Shown one piece after another: positions 48,015 to 60,200 of a stretch of 64,000 nucleotides of DNA (positions are counted from its first letter, which is position 1; each line of letters begins with the position of its first letter). The DNA lies in the NCBI GenBank assembly GCA_947561585.1, contig CANNZV010001044.1, forward strand, positions 62,001-126,000, read 5' to 3'. Below the pieces are notes generated by a model, which saw nothing but the letters and a program-made list of their open reading frames with translations, had not been told where the DNA came from and made no database searches. The position numbers and the translations under genes are program-made. This stretch comes from Caprella mutica. Taxonomy: Eukaryota; Arthropoda; Malacostraca; Amphipoda; Caprellidae.

Positions 48015-48350
48015 ATGATTAAAAGTTATACCTTCGTGCTGCTCTGCTCCACATATTATCTGGTCCAGGAGAATAGTATGACGTCCAATTTAGGTAGCTT
48101 AGTATCACTATCAGCCATTTTGAACCACATTAATTATGTTAGTTTTAGAAGTTTTTGGATTAGTTTCAAATTATTATTCATGGTAAATGATATCAACAAT
48201 GCTACAGTACCATACAGTTATTTTCTTAGTATGATTTCCAAATGGATGGTGAATTTAATAATTTATTTGTTTTATAGTCACTATAGTTCAATAAATCTTA
48301 TACATTTTCTAATGAATTGCGATTGCATGCGTAGCATTTCTTTAAATTGA
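48015..48350 (+). other. ORF-like block, partner of 12880-13095
   Basis: A 111-codon plus frame. The first 65 codons match the left-arm frame; the rest lies in AT-rich DNA that is diverged on the left. Same assessment as its partner: a possible exon relic, unrecognised. Confidence 0.3.
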
Positions 48351-48456
48351 TGGATAATTAGATTTTTTTGTTCGTTAGTTACAATCATTACTGTCCCGTT
48401 TATGTTCAAAAAATAATCATTTTCCTGTTGTTCATGCAATTTACAATTGTATGAAT

Positions 48457-48917
48457 CGTGAGAAGACAGAATGCTTAAAGACAAAATGCCTAACGGCCTA
48501 AAATGAATTGCAAGCTCATCTCTAGTTTGTGAATGATGGATAAAGATTTTTATTTCTAATAAACGAGATCTTTTTAAAAAGAAAGAGCTTTGTCTCAGTG
48601 AGAGTTTCTTAAATCACTACCACATTGAATAAGAGGAGTTGTGATTCAGCGTGCTTAGTGTAAACACGGTCTCATTTCGATGTGTTTGTGATTTATAACT
48701 AAAGTGTCCTTTCTATTTAACGAATCACCTAAATTCAATCATCCACGTCCATTTTGACTTTTTTATTAGATAGCTATAATCACCTATCAAATTTATAACG
48801 AGATTTCTAGTTGCTACCGAAATTTAAAAGCAAGTAAGGATATTTTGTCCGTTAGGCATTTTGTCCGTATGCATTCGTCTGTAGGCATTTTGTCTGGAGG
48901 AAATTTTGTCTTAGTAA
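48457..48917. mobile_element. Foldback-like element 3 with empty site in the left arm
   Basis: The left end (48463-48497) and right end (48838-48917, reversed) share arrays of gacaaaatgccta-type words (for example agacaaaatgcctaacgg). Flanks tgtatgaat (48448-48456) and tgtttgaat (48918-48926) agree at 8 of 9. The mirror site in the left arm (about 12660-12685) has one ttgtttgaatagatgttaac-type sequence and no insert, so this is a genuine 461-bp insertion with a duplication of about 9 bp. The centre has no coding capacity. The style matches 28369-29889 and 30458-31518. Confidence 0.8.
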
Positions 48918-48920
48918 TGT

Positions 48921-49172
48921 TTGAATAGATACAATATGATGTTAACAATCAAGTACATGAAATGTCTCTTTGTGGCCATTACAAAGGACTTCAGCGCAGT
49001 AGTTGAGAGTCTTTCAAAGATTAGCACTGGCGAGGAATATCTCGTAATAGGAGAGATGATCTCTCTAATGGACGCCATGTCCGTGTTTTTACAGCTCTAT
49101 TCCTCTCTCCGGATTGTTCTCATCTCCCTCTGGTGGTGGGAAATGGTAACACATCTGTTTGATTCATGGTAA
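48921..49172 (+). other. ORF-like block, partner of 12415-12640
   Basis: An 83-codon frame whose core matches the left-arm frame. Its annotated start lies in the flank of foldback-like element 3, so the start is not meaningful. Substitutions look neutral. Confidence 0.3.
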
Positions 49173-50466
49173 AAATATTAAATATAGAAAATATAACACT
49201 CGAGGAACAGCATCTTGGATTACTTATTAATGCAGTGATTGATAACAGTTAGTGAATAAAGATGAGAATTGTTAGTCTCTATGGTATGTTACTAAGAATA
49301 ACTGAAGGGTTATATTTCATTCAATATTTAATAATTTTTCTAAATTAAAATATTCACGAGAGAAATACTAATAGAGTACATTTGGTCTTTTAATTCTCCT
49401 TCTATAATAACATTTTATAAAATGAGGACAAAGAGTTATAATGAACCTTCGATAACCGATCGAAACTCAGAAGAATATTATCGAATTAATTTAGAGAACT
49501 AATGAGATTTCATGGCAGTAATTTACGGGTCGCTGTGATTGATTGTAGGAAGCGTGAAAAAAATCAAGAAACTTTCAGTTACTTCAGAAATGATGATAGT
49601 TGTGTGCAATTGCAATTGCAATACTCATAATAAATATAAACTGATATCAATTGTTAGCAAAATTGGGAAAATTATTTATTTATTTCTATAACTCACTTAA
49701 TCTATTAACACTGTACAGTAAATTATGTGAATTTCAATAATCATTCTTAGCAACATAGAGATGTGTCTAGAATTTTCCCTTCATAATTTTCTGCTCGTGT
49801 TGACACTCACGTTGACCGACTGGGCAAATTTCACCAGTTTTCATAGCGTGTATTTATCAGAGCGTGAAGCTGTACGTACTCTGCATGCAATAGCCACAGG
49901 AAAAAACTCTACGGTAATCTGCATCCTAAAATGAGTGTAGGCCTTAGTATGAAGAGCTGGTGGTGGATTTTGTGAATTGTATGGAGTTACTTGGGGTTGT
50001 TGTTGCTTACAAGTATTGCAGGAACACTTATAAAGTGATATGAATAATATAATTAAAAGTGTTTACCTCATTTATATTTGTATTATCAGAATAGTGTCTA
50101 TTATTTTTTATAAACATATATAAAATAATTAAAGCCCGTATGGGAATGGGGTCAAAGTTACATTAATGAATAATTGATACGACTTTTTGAGAGATAATCT
50201 TCTGTATTATTCGAACTAAACATAATATTTTCTTGTTTATTTGGTAATTTCAGTCATTCTAAATTATGCCAAATAATTATTGTTGAAAGGAAGATTAAAT
50301 CTAAAATATTTGATTGCGTATTCCTGGAATGTCTTACAGATAATGGACAAGGAATGTCCTATCTCTCAGGGCTTAAGGCTTCTTTTTCAATGAGAACATA
50401 TCTAAAGAGAATATCTTTCTAGATTCTACCTCTACAATAACTCTTGATAGAATCTCTATCATTCTC
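49173..50466. other. Right-arm sequence, no gene
   Basis: Matches 11136-12410 in reverse in blocks. Near 49830 a one-base length difference and a stop break the frame that is open at 11615-11839. Confidence 0.55.
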
Positions 50467-50910
50467 ACTCAGTCTATATTCTCTCTCAGTCTACAGTCAC
50501 TCTCAGTCTACAGTCACTCTCAGTCTACAGTCACTCTCAGTCTACAGTCACTCTCACTCTACAGTCACTCTCAGTCTACAGTCACTCTCAGTCTACAGTC
50601 ACTCACAGTCTACAGTCACTCTCAGTCTACAGTCACTCTCGGTATACAGTCACTCTCAGTCTACAGTCACTCTCAGTCTACAGTCACTCTCAGTCTACAG
50701 TCACTCTCAGTCTACAGTCACACTCAGACTACAGTCACTCTCAGTCTACAGTCACTCTCAGTCTACAGTCACTCTCAGTCTACAGTCACTCTCAGTTTAC
50801 AGTCACTCTCAGTCTACAGTCACTCTCAGTCTACAGTCACTCTCAGTCTACAGTCACTCTCAGTCTACAGTCACTCTCAGTCTACAGTCACTCTCAGTCT
50901 ACAGTCAGTC
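50467..50910 (+). repeat. 17-bp minisatellite, about 26 units (right arm)
   Basis: tctcagtctacagtcac is repeated; it is the reverse complement of 10171-10609. The 175-codon open frame over it is caused by the stop-free 17-base period. Confidence 0.95.
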
Positions 50911-53100
50911 ACCCCGTCCATTAGGTTTTCTCGTAAGTCACTTATCGGACTCTGAGTTGAAGTTTTTATGAGAGAAGTTCTCTCTTCCACTCACTGCACT
51001 CACTCTCCTCTCATTTGATTGTCGAAAAGAGATGAAAATATCATGGAGACATGACATCACTCTGACTTTCATCACTTTTAGTCAATGAACAGCTAGAACT
51101 GCAATCCAATTCATAATTATAAATTTCCCTCAACACTACATTATCATTTTATTTTAGATAATAAAAGCGTCATTTATCTTCCATGTGATCCATCTTATTT
51201 ACCACATTTAATGACAATATTTTCCACAACTGAAAGCTTATCATGGAGCGAAAGAAACTCTGAAATAGTTTCAGTGTTTTTCTTTAGTTGCACAAAATAG
51301 AAAATTCTTTTATTTCACCACCAGATAAGATTGGTCAGTCGAGTTTGAGAGACACGCGATATTTTCTGTGTCTTTGATTCCTGATATCACAAGATGGAAT
51401 GAATGGTCGCCAATGGAGTTTGGTGAGGAAATTTACATGGCTTGGATTGTTAGTAGATAATTTGGAAAAGCATTCCATGTAATATGTATGGTAAATGAAA
51501 TCTTGAAAATCAAATTTTGAATAAAATTAGGTTAATATTGGCAATATTAGGAAAAGAATAAACACTACTAAAGTTCAATAATACCTTCATCAAATATCTT
51601 TAATACTTAAACCCAGTATGATAAAATGTGGTTGAAACAAGGATTTAATATAAAGGGAATTAATATTATATGCAAAACGATTTATATATATTTTATTGCC
51701 TTTGAAAAAGAATACTGGGAATGTTTTTTTCTTACCAAGAGGAGCAGATCTAATTGTTATCCAATGCAAACAGACAAAAGTTTCGGTGTTGAAACATGAG
51801 ATTTGAAAAAGATAATCTCTTTTTCTTGAGAGCAGAAAAGAATGCTTTCAAACACAACAAATTGATATTATGGGTAAGAAATACTAAATCATTATCCATG
51901 TCATGAGGGTTGTTATGGTTGTATGGGGCTCCTCAATTGAGGTTTCACCGCCAGAAAATATGATATGAGGCTAAGAATTTATGGAGCATCATGAATCAAA
52001 AATAATTGATGTGATTATTCAACGAGCCATAGAAACTACTGTGCCACTTAATTATGTATATTTTTGCATTCCTCAGATACATTTGCCATTTTTCTTCGTG
52101 CAATGCGCAAATACTCATACAATTGCATTTTTCACGCTAGATTTGCCTTCCTAAATGAGGCTGTAAATCAAAGGAAGGAGATCAATGTAAGAATAAATAG
52201 CTAGTTGCCAGAGAAAAAGTTACGGCGTGCCATATAGAAGATAAAGAGAGAAAGGTATCATGGGCCATAAATGATTGAAAGAGGTCCTCTTTCAGTTTTT
52301 TTAATTCTTCATAATTCCTTACTGAATATAGATAGCTACATATAGTTGCACTGATACACCAAAATAGACTTCAAGAGAAGGGTACGATGTAAGATAGACA
52401 TGCACTGAGAAAGAGCAGTTACTAATGAAATATTTACAAAAGGATAGCCTGGCTAGGTCTTAATAGCACCAGAGGTAGTTTCTCACTGACAGTTACTCAG
52501 TTTATCAGCATGGTCAGTATACTGCCTAACATTTAAAAAGAGTGTGTGTACAAACAGTTATGTATAATACGGATTGTATTTTTTTATCTATCTATTCATG
52601 AAAATTATTATATTTTTGAATAGTAGCAGCATGATACTGAATTTTTTTATTTTTATTTGCATAAATTCTATTATAATAATGAGAACATTTTTTTCACGAA
52701 ACGACTATTCTCTCAGCATATCATATTAATTCAAATTTCAATAGTGAGAATTTCATAATATATTTTTATATATTTTTTTCGCCTCAACATTAGCAATTAA
52801 TTTCGTTTCAATCCTTCAAGTGCATAAGCAATACTATTTTTTCTGTAATATTCTTCTTGCTTTCATTCTATTTTCCTGCACGCCTGCATGAAAAGTGGAG
52901 TATTTCTGACGTGGATTTAGGGTCTTATAAGTGCCGTAATTAAGGCTGCCTTTTCCCTTGCAATGAACCAATTTAGAGATGAGAGAGCTCCTAATTGCTT
53001 CCATCACCTACTTACAATATTTAACAGTTTGACTGGTACTTAATGAATAACCAACTAAGCAAGCATAATGTCACAAAGGATACACATGGCTTACATATTA
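50911..53100. other. Right-arm sequence, no gene
   Basis: Mirror of 7860-10170. 50911-51045 and 51230-51400 are nearly identical to the left arm; 51500-51700 is diverged. Repeat B lies inverted at 52880-53010. Confidence 0.55.
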
Positions 53101-53153
53101 AGAAAGCCATGGAATACATAACTCTTCTGTGATTGGTCAGCAAGGAAGAGGAA

Positions 53154-53201
53154 CCAACAGGGGGTGGAGTACTGAACCGTTATGACTCCACCCCCTGTTG
53201 G
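53154..53201. repeat. Perfect 17-bp stem hairpin in repeat A
   Basis: ccaacagggggtggagt (53154-53170) pairs perfectly with 53185-53201 across a 14-base loop. The left-arm and spacer copies of repeat A have only one side, so the hairpin arose here. Confidence 0.9.
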
Positions 53202-53754
53202 CTACTCCTACTTGCATATAAGCATGAATTGAATAAAATAACTTTTTAAATAACGACAACTTTAAAACTTTCAAAATAGATGGTTGTAATGTAGTCTGCA
53301 GCATTCGCTAGTTTGTAGTACTGCACACTCCATAAACAGTTTATATCGCTTGATGAACAAGCAAGTTCTTTTAATTAACCTTTTTTTGGTTAATAACTTA
53401 TGTTTTTATATGATTTTTCTTGTCCTTTAATCATTTTTTCACTATAAGGGGACTTTATTAATTCTGGTGTCCAAAAATGCTACTTTACTTATATATTAAT
53501 TCTCTCCTAATTTTTCAAAATTAGGATTGATAATGAATATTGGAAAGCTCTACAGAAATAGATGGGATGATCTTTTTTTTCGTCACTTTTCTTACTCTTC
53601 AATTCATTAATTATTTATAAAGATAAGAGATATTAATTGGAAAATGAAAATACTCTATGTAAAAAAACATCTGTATCTGAATAATTCAAATGATTTTACT
53701 AAAATAATTTAAATATTTAAAATAATAAAATATGTTTTTAACTAATTGAGGTAA
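53202..53754. other. Right-arm sequence opposite the Tc1 insertion
   Basis: 53330-53700 matches 6640-7130 in reverse. The Tc1 and retrotransposon sequence is absent here. AT-rich and without genes. Confidence 0.55.
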
Positions 53755-54420
53755 AACGATATCATCCTTTTTGTCGCTAACTCTGCAATATTCTGCATCC
53801 AACTCTCTGATATGCCAGTTCATCAAATTATCTCTTAGCTTATCTAATTTGGAGAGTGAACAACGTAGACTTAAGATGATTTGCAGGACTTTTTTCCCGT
53901 GAAAAGAAAAATAGAACTGCAAGTTTAGGTAGAATAAATATATACCAGTTTAATTTTGAAGTGATTTATAACCATTTGCGGCGATAGTGAATTGCAAATG
54001 AGATGCATTTAGTTCTATACGATAAAACCAAATAGGACTCATAGATGAATATTTGAAATCCTTATTTAATGAGTTAAGTATAATTTAATTCTTTTTATCA
54101 CTAACTCTGCAATATTTTTCTGTCTCAGTTCATCAAATTGTCTCTCAGCTCATCTAATCTGGAGAATGAACTGCGTAGACTTGAGAGGATTTGCGGGATT
54201 TTTTGGAAACCTCTGCGTGTGATATAAAAAACTGCGAATTTAGGTAAAATAAACATATATGATAAACAAAATTACTTTGAAATTATTTATTAATCATCTT
54301 ACCTACATTCACCACTGAATAATTATCTTCGGTAATATCCAACTGCAAATGAAATGCTTTAATTTTATCCTACGATAAAACCAAATAGAACTCATAATTC
54401 AGATGACTGTTTGAAATCCT
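53755..54420. repeat. Local tandem duplication of about 330 bp
   Basis: 53755-54075 and 54092-54420 share ordered landmarks: ctaactctgcaatatt, cagttcatcaaatt, gtagactt.aga.gatttgc, aatttaggta.aataaa and acgataaaaccaaata. The copies are well diverged. The left arm has the second copy (1200-1525) and appears to lack the first, perhaps because of the Tc1 insertion site. Confidence 0.8.
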
Positions 54421-54626
54421 ATTTACTTCTCTTTATGTGTGTTCTCAGAGCGTAATATTGGAATGTTGTTACTAAAATGTTTTCATTTTCACTGCCATTA
54501 ATGTAATATTAACGCTCAGTTATTCCCAAAAGTTATCGCGTCTGAGTGAAGTTAAACTCTTCTCTCTCGCTTAATAGTTTTTGACGGGATGTTCATTAAT
54601 GGACTGAGCAGAGGATAATGAGGAGA

Positions 54627-55250
54627 GTAATTACTGCACCTGATACCAGTGATGAGGAGTTGCAAGAGACTTCAGTGGTGAAGACACAGAGTAATTACTG
54701 CACCTGATACCAGTGATGAGGAGTTACAAGGGACTTCAGTGGTGAAGACACAGAGTAATTACTGCACCTGATACCAGCGAAGAGGAGTTGCAAGTGACTT
54801 CAGTGGTGAAGACACAGAGTAATTACTGCACTTGATACCAGTGATGAGGAGTTACAAGAGACTTCAGTGGTGAAGACACAGAGTAATTACTGCACCTGAT
54901 ACCAGCGAAGAGGAGTTGCAAGTGACTTCAGTGGTGAAGACACAGAGTAATTACTGCACTTGATACCAGTGATGAGGAGTTGCAAGTGACTTCAGTGGTG
55001 AAGACACAGAGTAATTACTGCACCTGATACCAGCGAAGAGGAGTTACAAGAGACTTCAGCAGTGAAGACACAGAGTAATTACTGCACCTGATACCAGTGA
55101 TGAGGAGTTGCAAGAGACTTCAGTGGTGAAGACACAGAGTAATTACTGCACCTGATACCAGTGATGAGGAGTTGCAAGAGAATTCAGCGGTGAAGACACA
55201 GAGTAATTACTGCACCTGATACCAGTGATGAGAGTTGCAAGGGATTTGAG
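54627..55250 (-). repeat. 64-bp minisatellite, about 9-10 units (right arm)
   Basis: gtaattactgcacctgatac recurs every 64 bases from 54627 to 55203. Reverse complement of 501-1022. Units with ccagcgaagaggag alternate with ccagtgatgaggag units. Confidence 0.95.
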
Positions 55251-55274
55251 TGGCGAAAAGCGATTGTTGGTAAT

Positions 55275-55314
55275 TATACATCGTTAATAATATTCTGTCA
55301 AATTCACTATTCAG
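55275..55314 (+). repeat. 40-bp perfect inverted repeat, left copy
   Basis: Identical in reverse complement to 61788-61827 over 40 bases; the outer end is tatacatcgttaataatatt. It starts about 20 bases outside the right arm. No further extension on either side. Confidence 0.9.
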
Positions 55315-56280
55315 AAGGACAGTCTTTTCATTTTTATTTTTTTTTACCTTGTATACTTTTTTTTTCTCACTCGCTTCTATTTAAATTGAGTTTCAATTAT
55401 TGAAAGGCAATTAGAGTTAGTGATCTATCCATCATTTAACATTTTCTTAGAAAAGAATCATTTTACTACTTACTAACGTTCAATTTAAAGTTTCATTTTT
55501 ACGTGAGCAATTGAAGAATCTATAAATCATAATTTTTTTAGTCCCAAATATTTGAATAATTTTTGTATTACTGATTAATTTTCCACACAATTGTTTGGAG
55601 ATTAGTAATACAGTGAAACTCCTGAGATATGAAGCATTGGTTCCTTCATTACTCAGAGCCACTTCATGTTTCCAGTGCACTAGATGTGACTAGATGGTTT
55701 CCTATGATTCAAATCTTCAGAAACCAATAATTTAGCACAAATATATATATTCTACAAATAGTTAATTGTATAATTAAAATATAGAAAATACTTCAAATTT
55801 CAAGTGCATTTCATAATTCAGGTCCTTCATTACTCGAGTGCTTCATAAATCAGAAGTTTTATTGTAAAACCTATAATTATTTTACTTCTATTCATTCACA
55901 ACTCACTCTTTCATTTATTTACCTTGACCAATTTAACAGTAATATAAACCACCATTATCCCATCATAGGTGTCGAGCCATCTCTCTCTGCCTCCTTTTTG
56001 CAAAGTTTTCTCGCATGATATCAATGGCAAATATTTCTTGTCGAGTAAGTCCTATATTTCATTATCGAAAACCGATAGAAAAAGATAGAAGTATGTGCAG
56101 AATCTGATGTTAGTCGAGCCAACAGTTTTAAGTGTTGTTATGGGATATGGATGAAATATTCGTTAAAGAATGGTAAACATACATGTATGCAAGTCTTTAT
56201 GATAATACAAAATTTAAGAAAATATATTCATGAATCATGAAATGATTTAATTGTAATATACATAGTTTCCTGTTCTTTAC
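55315..56280. other. AT-rich, nothing evident
   Basis: No supported feature apart from T runs at 55330-55370. Confidence 0.45.
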
Positions 56281-56282
56281 TT

Positions 56283-56775
56283 GACAAGCTATGTTTTTGA
56301 AACGCTCTGTCTCTTGACAAGCTTTGTCTCTTGACAAGCTTTGTCTCTTGACAAGCTTTGTCTCTTGACAAGCTTTGTCTCTTGACAAGCTTTGTCTCTT
56401 GACAAGCTTTGTATACTGATAAGTTCTGTATCTTGACAAGCTCTGTCTCTTGACAAGCTTTGTCTCTTGACAAGCTTTGTCTCTTGACAAGCTTTGTCAC
56501 TTGGCAAGCTTTGTATACTGATAAGTTCTGTATCTTGACAAGCTCTGTCTCTTGACAAGCTTTGTATACTGATAGTTCTGTATCTTGACAAGCTCTGTCT
56601 CTTGACAAGTGCTATGTCTACTGACAAGCTTTGTCTCTTGACAAGTTTTGTCTATTGACAAGCTTTATCTCTTGACAAGCTCTGTCTCTTGACAAGCTTT
56701 GTATACTGATAGTTCTGTATCTTGACAAACTCTGTCTCTTGACAAGCTTTATCTCTTGACAAGTTCTCTCTCTCT
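56283..56775 (-). repeat. 17-bp minisatellite, about 28 units
   Basis: ttgacaagctttgtctc is repeated with variants (ttgtatactgataagttc). Open in all three minus frames because the unit lacks stops and 17 is not divisible by three; the apparent 17-residue protein repeat is a by-product. Confidence 0.95.
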
Positions 56776-56864
56776 TGACCATTTAGGCGAGATTTTAGAA
56801 GAAAAAGTTCTGTTTGAGTGTGGAATTTCGGACAAAATGTTGAGAGCAAGTTTAACGGGGCGGA

Positions 56865-57215
56865 AGACATCCATCCTATTGAAGGTTCATCACGAGTGAA
56901 GGAAAGTCACAAGTTGTAGAAGGACAAGAAGGATTAGCATTCATCTTATTGAAGGACATGACGGATTAACATCCATCTATTCAAAGACATGATGGATTTA
57001 CATCCATCCTATTGATGGGCAGGACGAATTGACATCCATCCTATTGAAGGATAAGACGGATTGACATCCATCCTATTGAAGGATAGGACAGATTAACATC
57101 CATCCTAATTATGTGAAGGATTAGCATCCATCTTATTGATGTTTTGTCACAAATGAAAGATTAACATCCATCCTATTGAAAACCATCAAAGATTAGCATC
57201 CCTCCTATTGCTGGA
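56865..57215 (+). repeat. Degenerate repeat of about 32 bp, about 10 units
   Basis: The word acatccatcctattgaagga returns at intervals near 32 bases, with indels. It directly follows the 17-bp array. Confidence 0.85.
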
Positions 57216-60200
57216 TTAGTAGGATAGGATCTAGCTGACTCCATTGCATACATCTGTAATTACGTAGTAAAATTAATTAATACGCATCACTTAAACATGC
57301 AATCTCATTTTTTCGGTATGACAAATATATTTGAATTTACATACATAACAACTAAATTCCAAATTGACCTCACTTTTCTTCGATGTTCATTTTATTTTCT
57401 GAGAATGATAAATTTACCAAAGAGATACACTACTCTCCTTCTTTGATGAGAAAGAAAAAGAAAATAACATGATCCTGAAATTGGAAAAAAAACATGGTGG
57501 AATTGAACGTGAGTGTTTCCTCTTTTTCGTCTTAGTTTTTACTTTTTAATGCGTCACAAGACGAAACTTCTTGCTACAGTCTTCAGACCTAATAGCAGCA
57601 AGTAATTTATTTCACTTTTTTAGTAATGCTTCCTTTGATTAGACTTGGTATATCAAAGAAGATATGCCAGAAGAGAAGCTACTGATGTATGCTGTTAGCT
57701 CTATAAGCAAACACAGCAAGGAATGGAAAATTTTAAGGGGAATGGTACCTTTCATAAATGCTATAAATGACCAAAATAATTCACCTTCAGGTGTGTAGAA
57801 TGCACTGTTTAAATGTAGCAGTCATAGCTCACTTGTAGATCGTACAGTTGGATTGATACTTGGAGGTGCGGCAAGGAACGAATCCACCCGTCCTCGACTA
57901 GGATGGGGAATGGAAATTCATTTGGATGAAATAAAACCACTCCAGCAATATAGGCTCCAATAAAAGAGCAGTGCTTCTCTAACTTTTGTATTATGGATAT
58001 GTCTCTGGTGTTAAGTGGAGCATCCTTCTAGAGCGAGGTGACCTGATGGTAGAAATGATTCAGTCTCTTCTGAAAACTTACGTTATTGGTTGAATTGAGT
58101 ATAGATATATTTTTCCATATATTTTTCAATATATATCTTTCACTCATATATATTTTACTATATATTTTTCAGTTATTGTTATAGAGAGACAAGGCTTGAA
58201 AGAGAAAACCATTTTTCTGTGATACAATATTGATTTTTTTTAGTATTTATTAAAGGTAATAAAATTTTAAAATATGCAAAAATGGGATTCAGAATAGAAG
58301 TTTTCTACTATAGCTTCTGCATAAAACTTTCATTCTCAGATATCTCAAGTTTATATCGTGAAACATACTTTTTAAAATGGATCCTGTCTCGTCTCTCAAA
58401 GTGAAAATGTTTAGCTAATAAAAATAGTTGAAGTTACTTATATAATATCCGTTTTACATTAAAAAATTGTTTTCTGTAGGCTACAAGTAACCAAATTTTA
58501 AGGGGAATAAAAGTGTTTTCATTTTTCTTGTTCTAAATGTATTCGAAATTTCAGAATTCTCTCTTTATTAATGAAAAAAAATGCTTCTAAAGAGAATTGA
58601 TTGTGAAAATGAGTGTGAACATATAATGTAGTGTTATGCTTGTTATGTTTAATATATTCATATTGGGCAATTATCGATATTAACAAATTTGTCACCAGTT
58701 TCTTTTTTTCAAATATAAATTATAGCGTATCAACTAATAATATCAAATTTCATAATGATTTTCCAAGAATCAAATGATTTTTGTAAATATTTTAAATAAA
58801 ATACTTCAAATTGAATCACTTCGGTAAATAAACATGGTGTTCAAACATGAATTCTCCCGGAAAGTGAATAGTTTTATAGTTGTAACGAAAATGTTTGAGT
58901 TATTCATAAGCCATTACTAAAGTCAACAGAAACGTAACAATTGCAAACAAAGTTCCGTAAAACTGTTACAACAAACTGCAGCGCAAATAGTGACTACTGT
59001 AGCACTGCAGATAAAAATACACAAACTGCTACCGACTGATTGTCACCATCTCATTTTTAGGGAACATTCCCTGTACCTTCAAAGGGAATGAGTAGCGAAG
59101 GTTACTTTTCAGCTGCTGTCGGGATGACTCATTAGATTCACACACAAAAATAACGATTAACTTGATTGACAAACAGGAATTAGAATATGCTAGTCTGCGA
59201 TTGCATTTGTTGTAGTAGCTCTATGCTCTACTGTTATAGATTATAGAGAGATGCAGTAATAATAAGTCTAATTATATGGATACGATACGAAAAATACTAA
59301 ATTCATAATTCTTTCACGTTTACCGTTCAACAGTATACTATTTTCCATAGAATATTATTCATCAAAAATAAATACAGTTCAAAGCTTAAAATCTCTATAT
59401 TCTCAAAAGCCATACAAAAATACATGAAGGAATTTGCTTTTTATTTGTTTTGTGTGTGAGAAAATATTTCTCTGTTATTGTCTGAGAACAGTTCAAACCG
59501 GAAGGTAAAATTCATGATGAGGAATAACATGATTTGGTGGAGGTTTTACACAGAATAGTAAAATATCGTACTGTTGATAACTAAAAGCTATTATTTATTT
59601 GAAAGCATACTGCTTATAGAATGATTTCTAAAAGGAAATGTGTAAAAAAATAATGAAATTTGTCATGAATTAGGTAATGCGTCTCATTTTCAGTAGAGAG
59701 GAAAAATGATGAATGTAGCAATGATGCGTGATGATGATATTTCAATTATTATAAGGCCTTTTAACCATAAAAGATAAATTTACAATTTTCAAACACTACT
59801 CACAGCTCATCACTTATAGAAAAAAGACTATTATTACAACGTAACTGTATATTTTCCACCAATATATCTCATACCATGCCAGTATTACATTTAGAAATAC
59901 TTCTTTTTGCAGTTCTCGCCAGTGTCTCAGTCTGGTAAAAAATACACTGAGTTCTCAGCCGACACGCCGCCTAATTTCAGAAACAGACTCGAGAAAAAAA
60001 AGATGTTAGGTGTTGGGATTTTATTTCAAGTGAAAAAATTCGATTCGTGAGAATTAGAAGAGAGATTGAAGTTTCTAGAAGTTGCAAAGTGTTTCATTTC
60101 CAAACGATGATAAAATAACTGTAAAAAATAATCTCAATACACTAAAAAGTAATTAAATTACTTATTTAAATATAAATAATCATCAATTGACATTTTTATG

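Larger units (their letters stand above)
40784..55255 (-). repeat. Right arm of the large inverted duplication
   Basis: Reverse-complement partner of 481-18003; see that entry for block pairs. Insertions present here and absent from the left arm include 43363-43682 (hAT-like MITE), 44125-44940 (19-bp satellite) and 48457-48917 (foldback-like element). A local tandem duplication of about 330 bp lies at 53755-54420. The region 41870-47480 has no inverted partner apart from the directly oriented 42178-42490 block. Confidence 0.85.

Noticed and set aside
481..55255. Inverted duplication as a pure assembly artefact
   Set aside because: The arms differ by independent transposon insertions with target duplications, array length changes and many substitutions. 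A divergent-haplotype join remains possible and needs reads to exclude.
56197..56870. Overlapping minus frames with KACQETKLVKRQSLSRD repeats
   Set aside because: Three overlapping frames read the same 17-bp satellite; this is typical of period arithmetic and not of a protein.
57640..57800. Possible exon before a donor-like cagGTGTGT
   Set aside because: Too short, with no recognised protein and no clear acceptor; left as unannotated.
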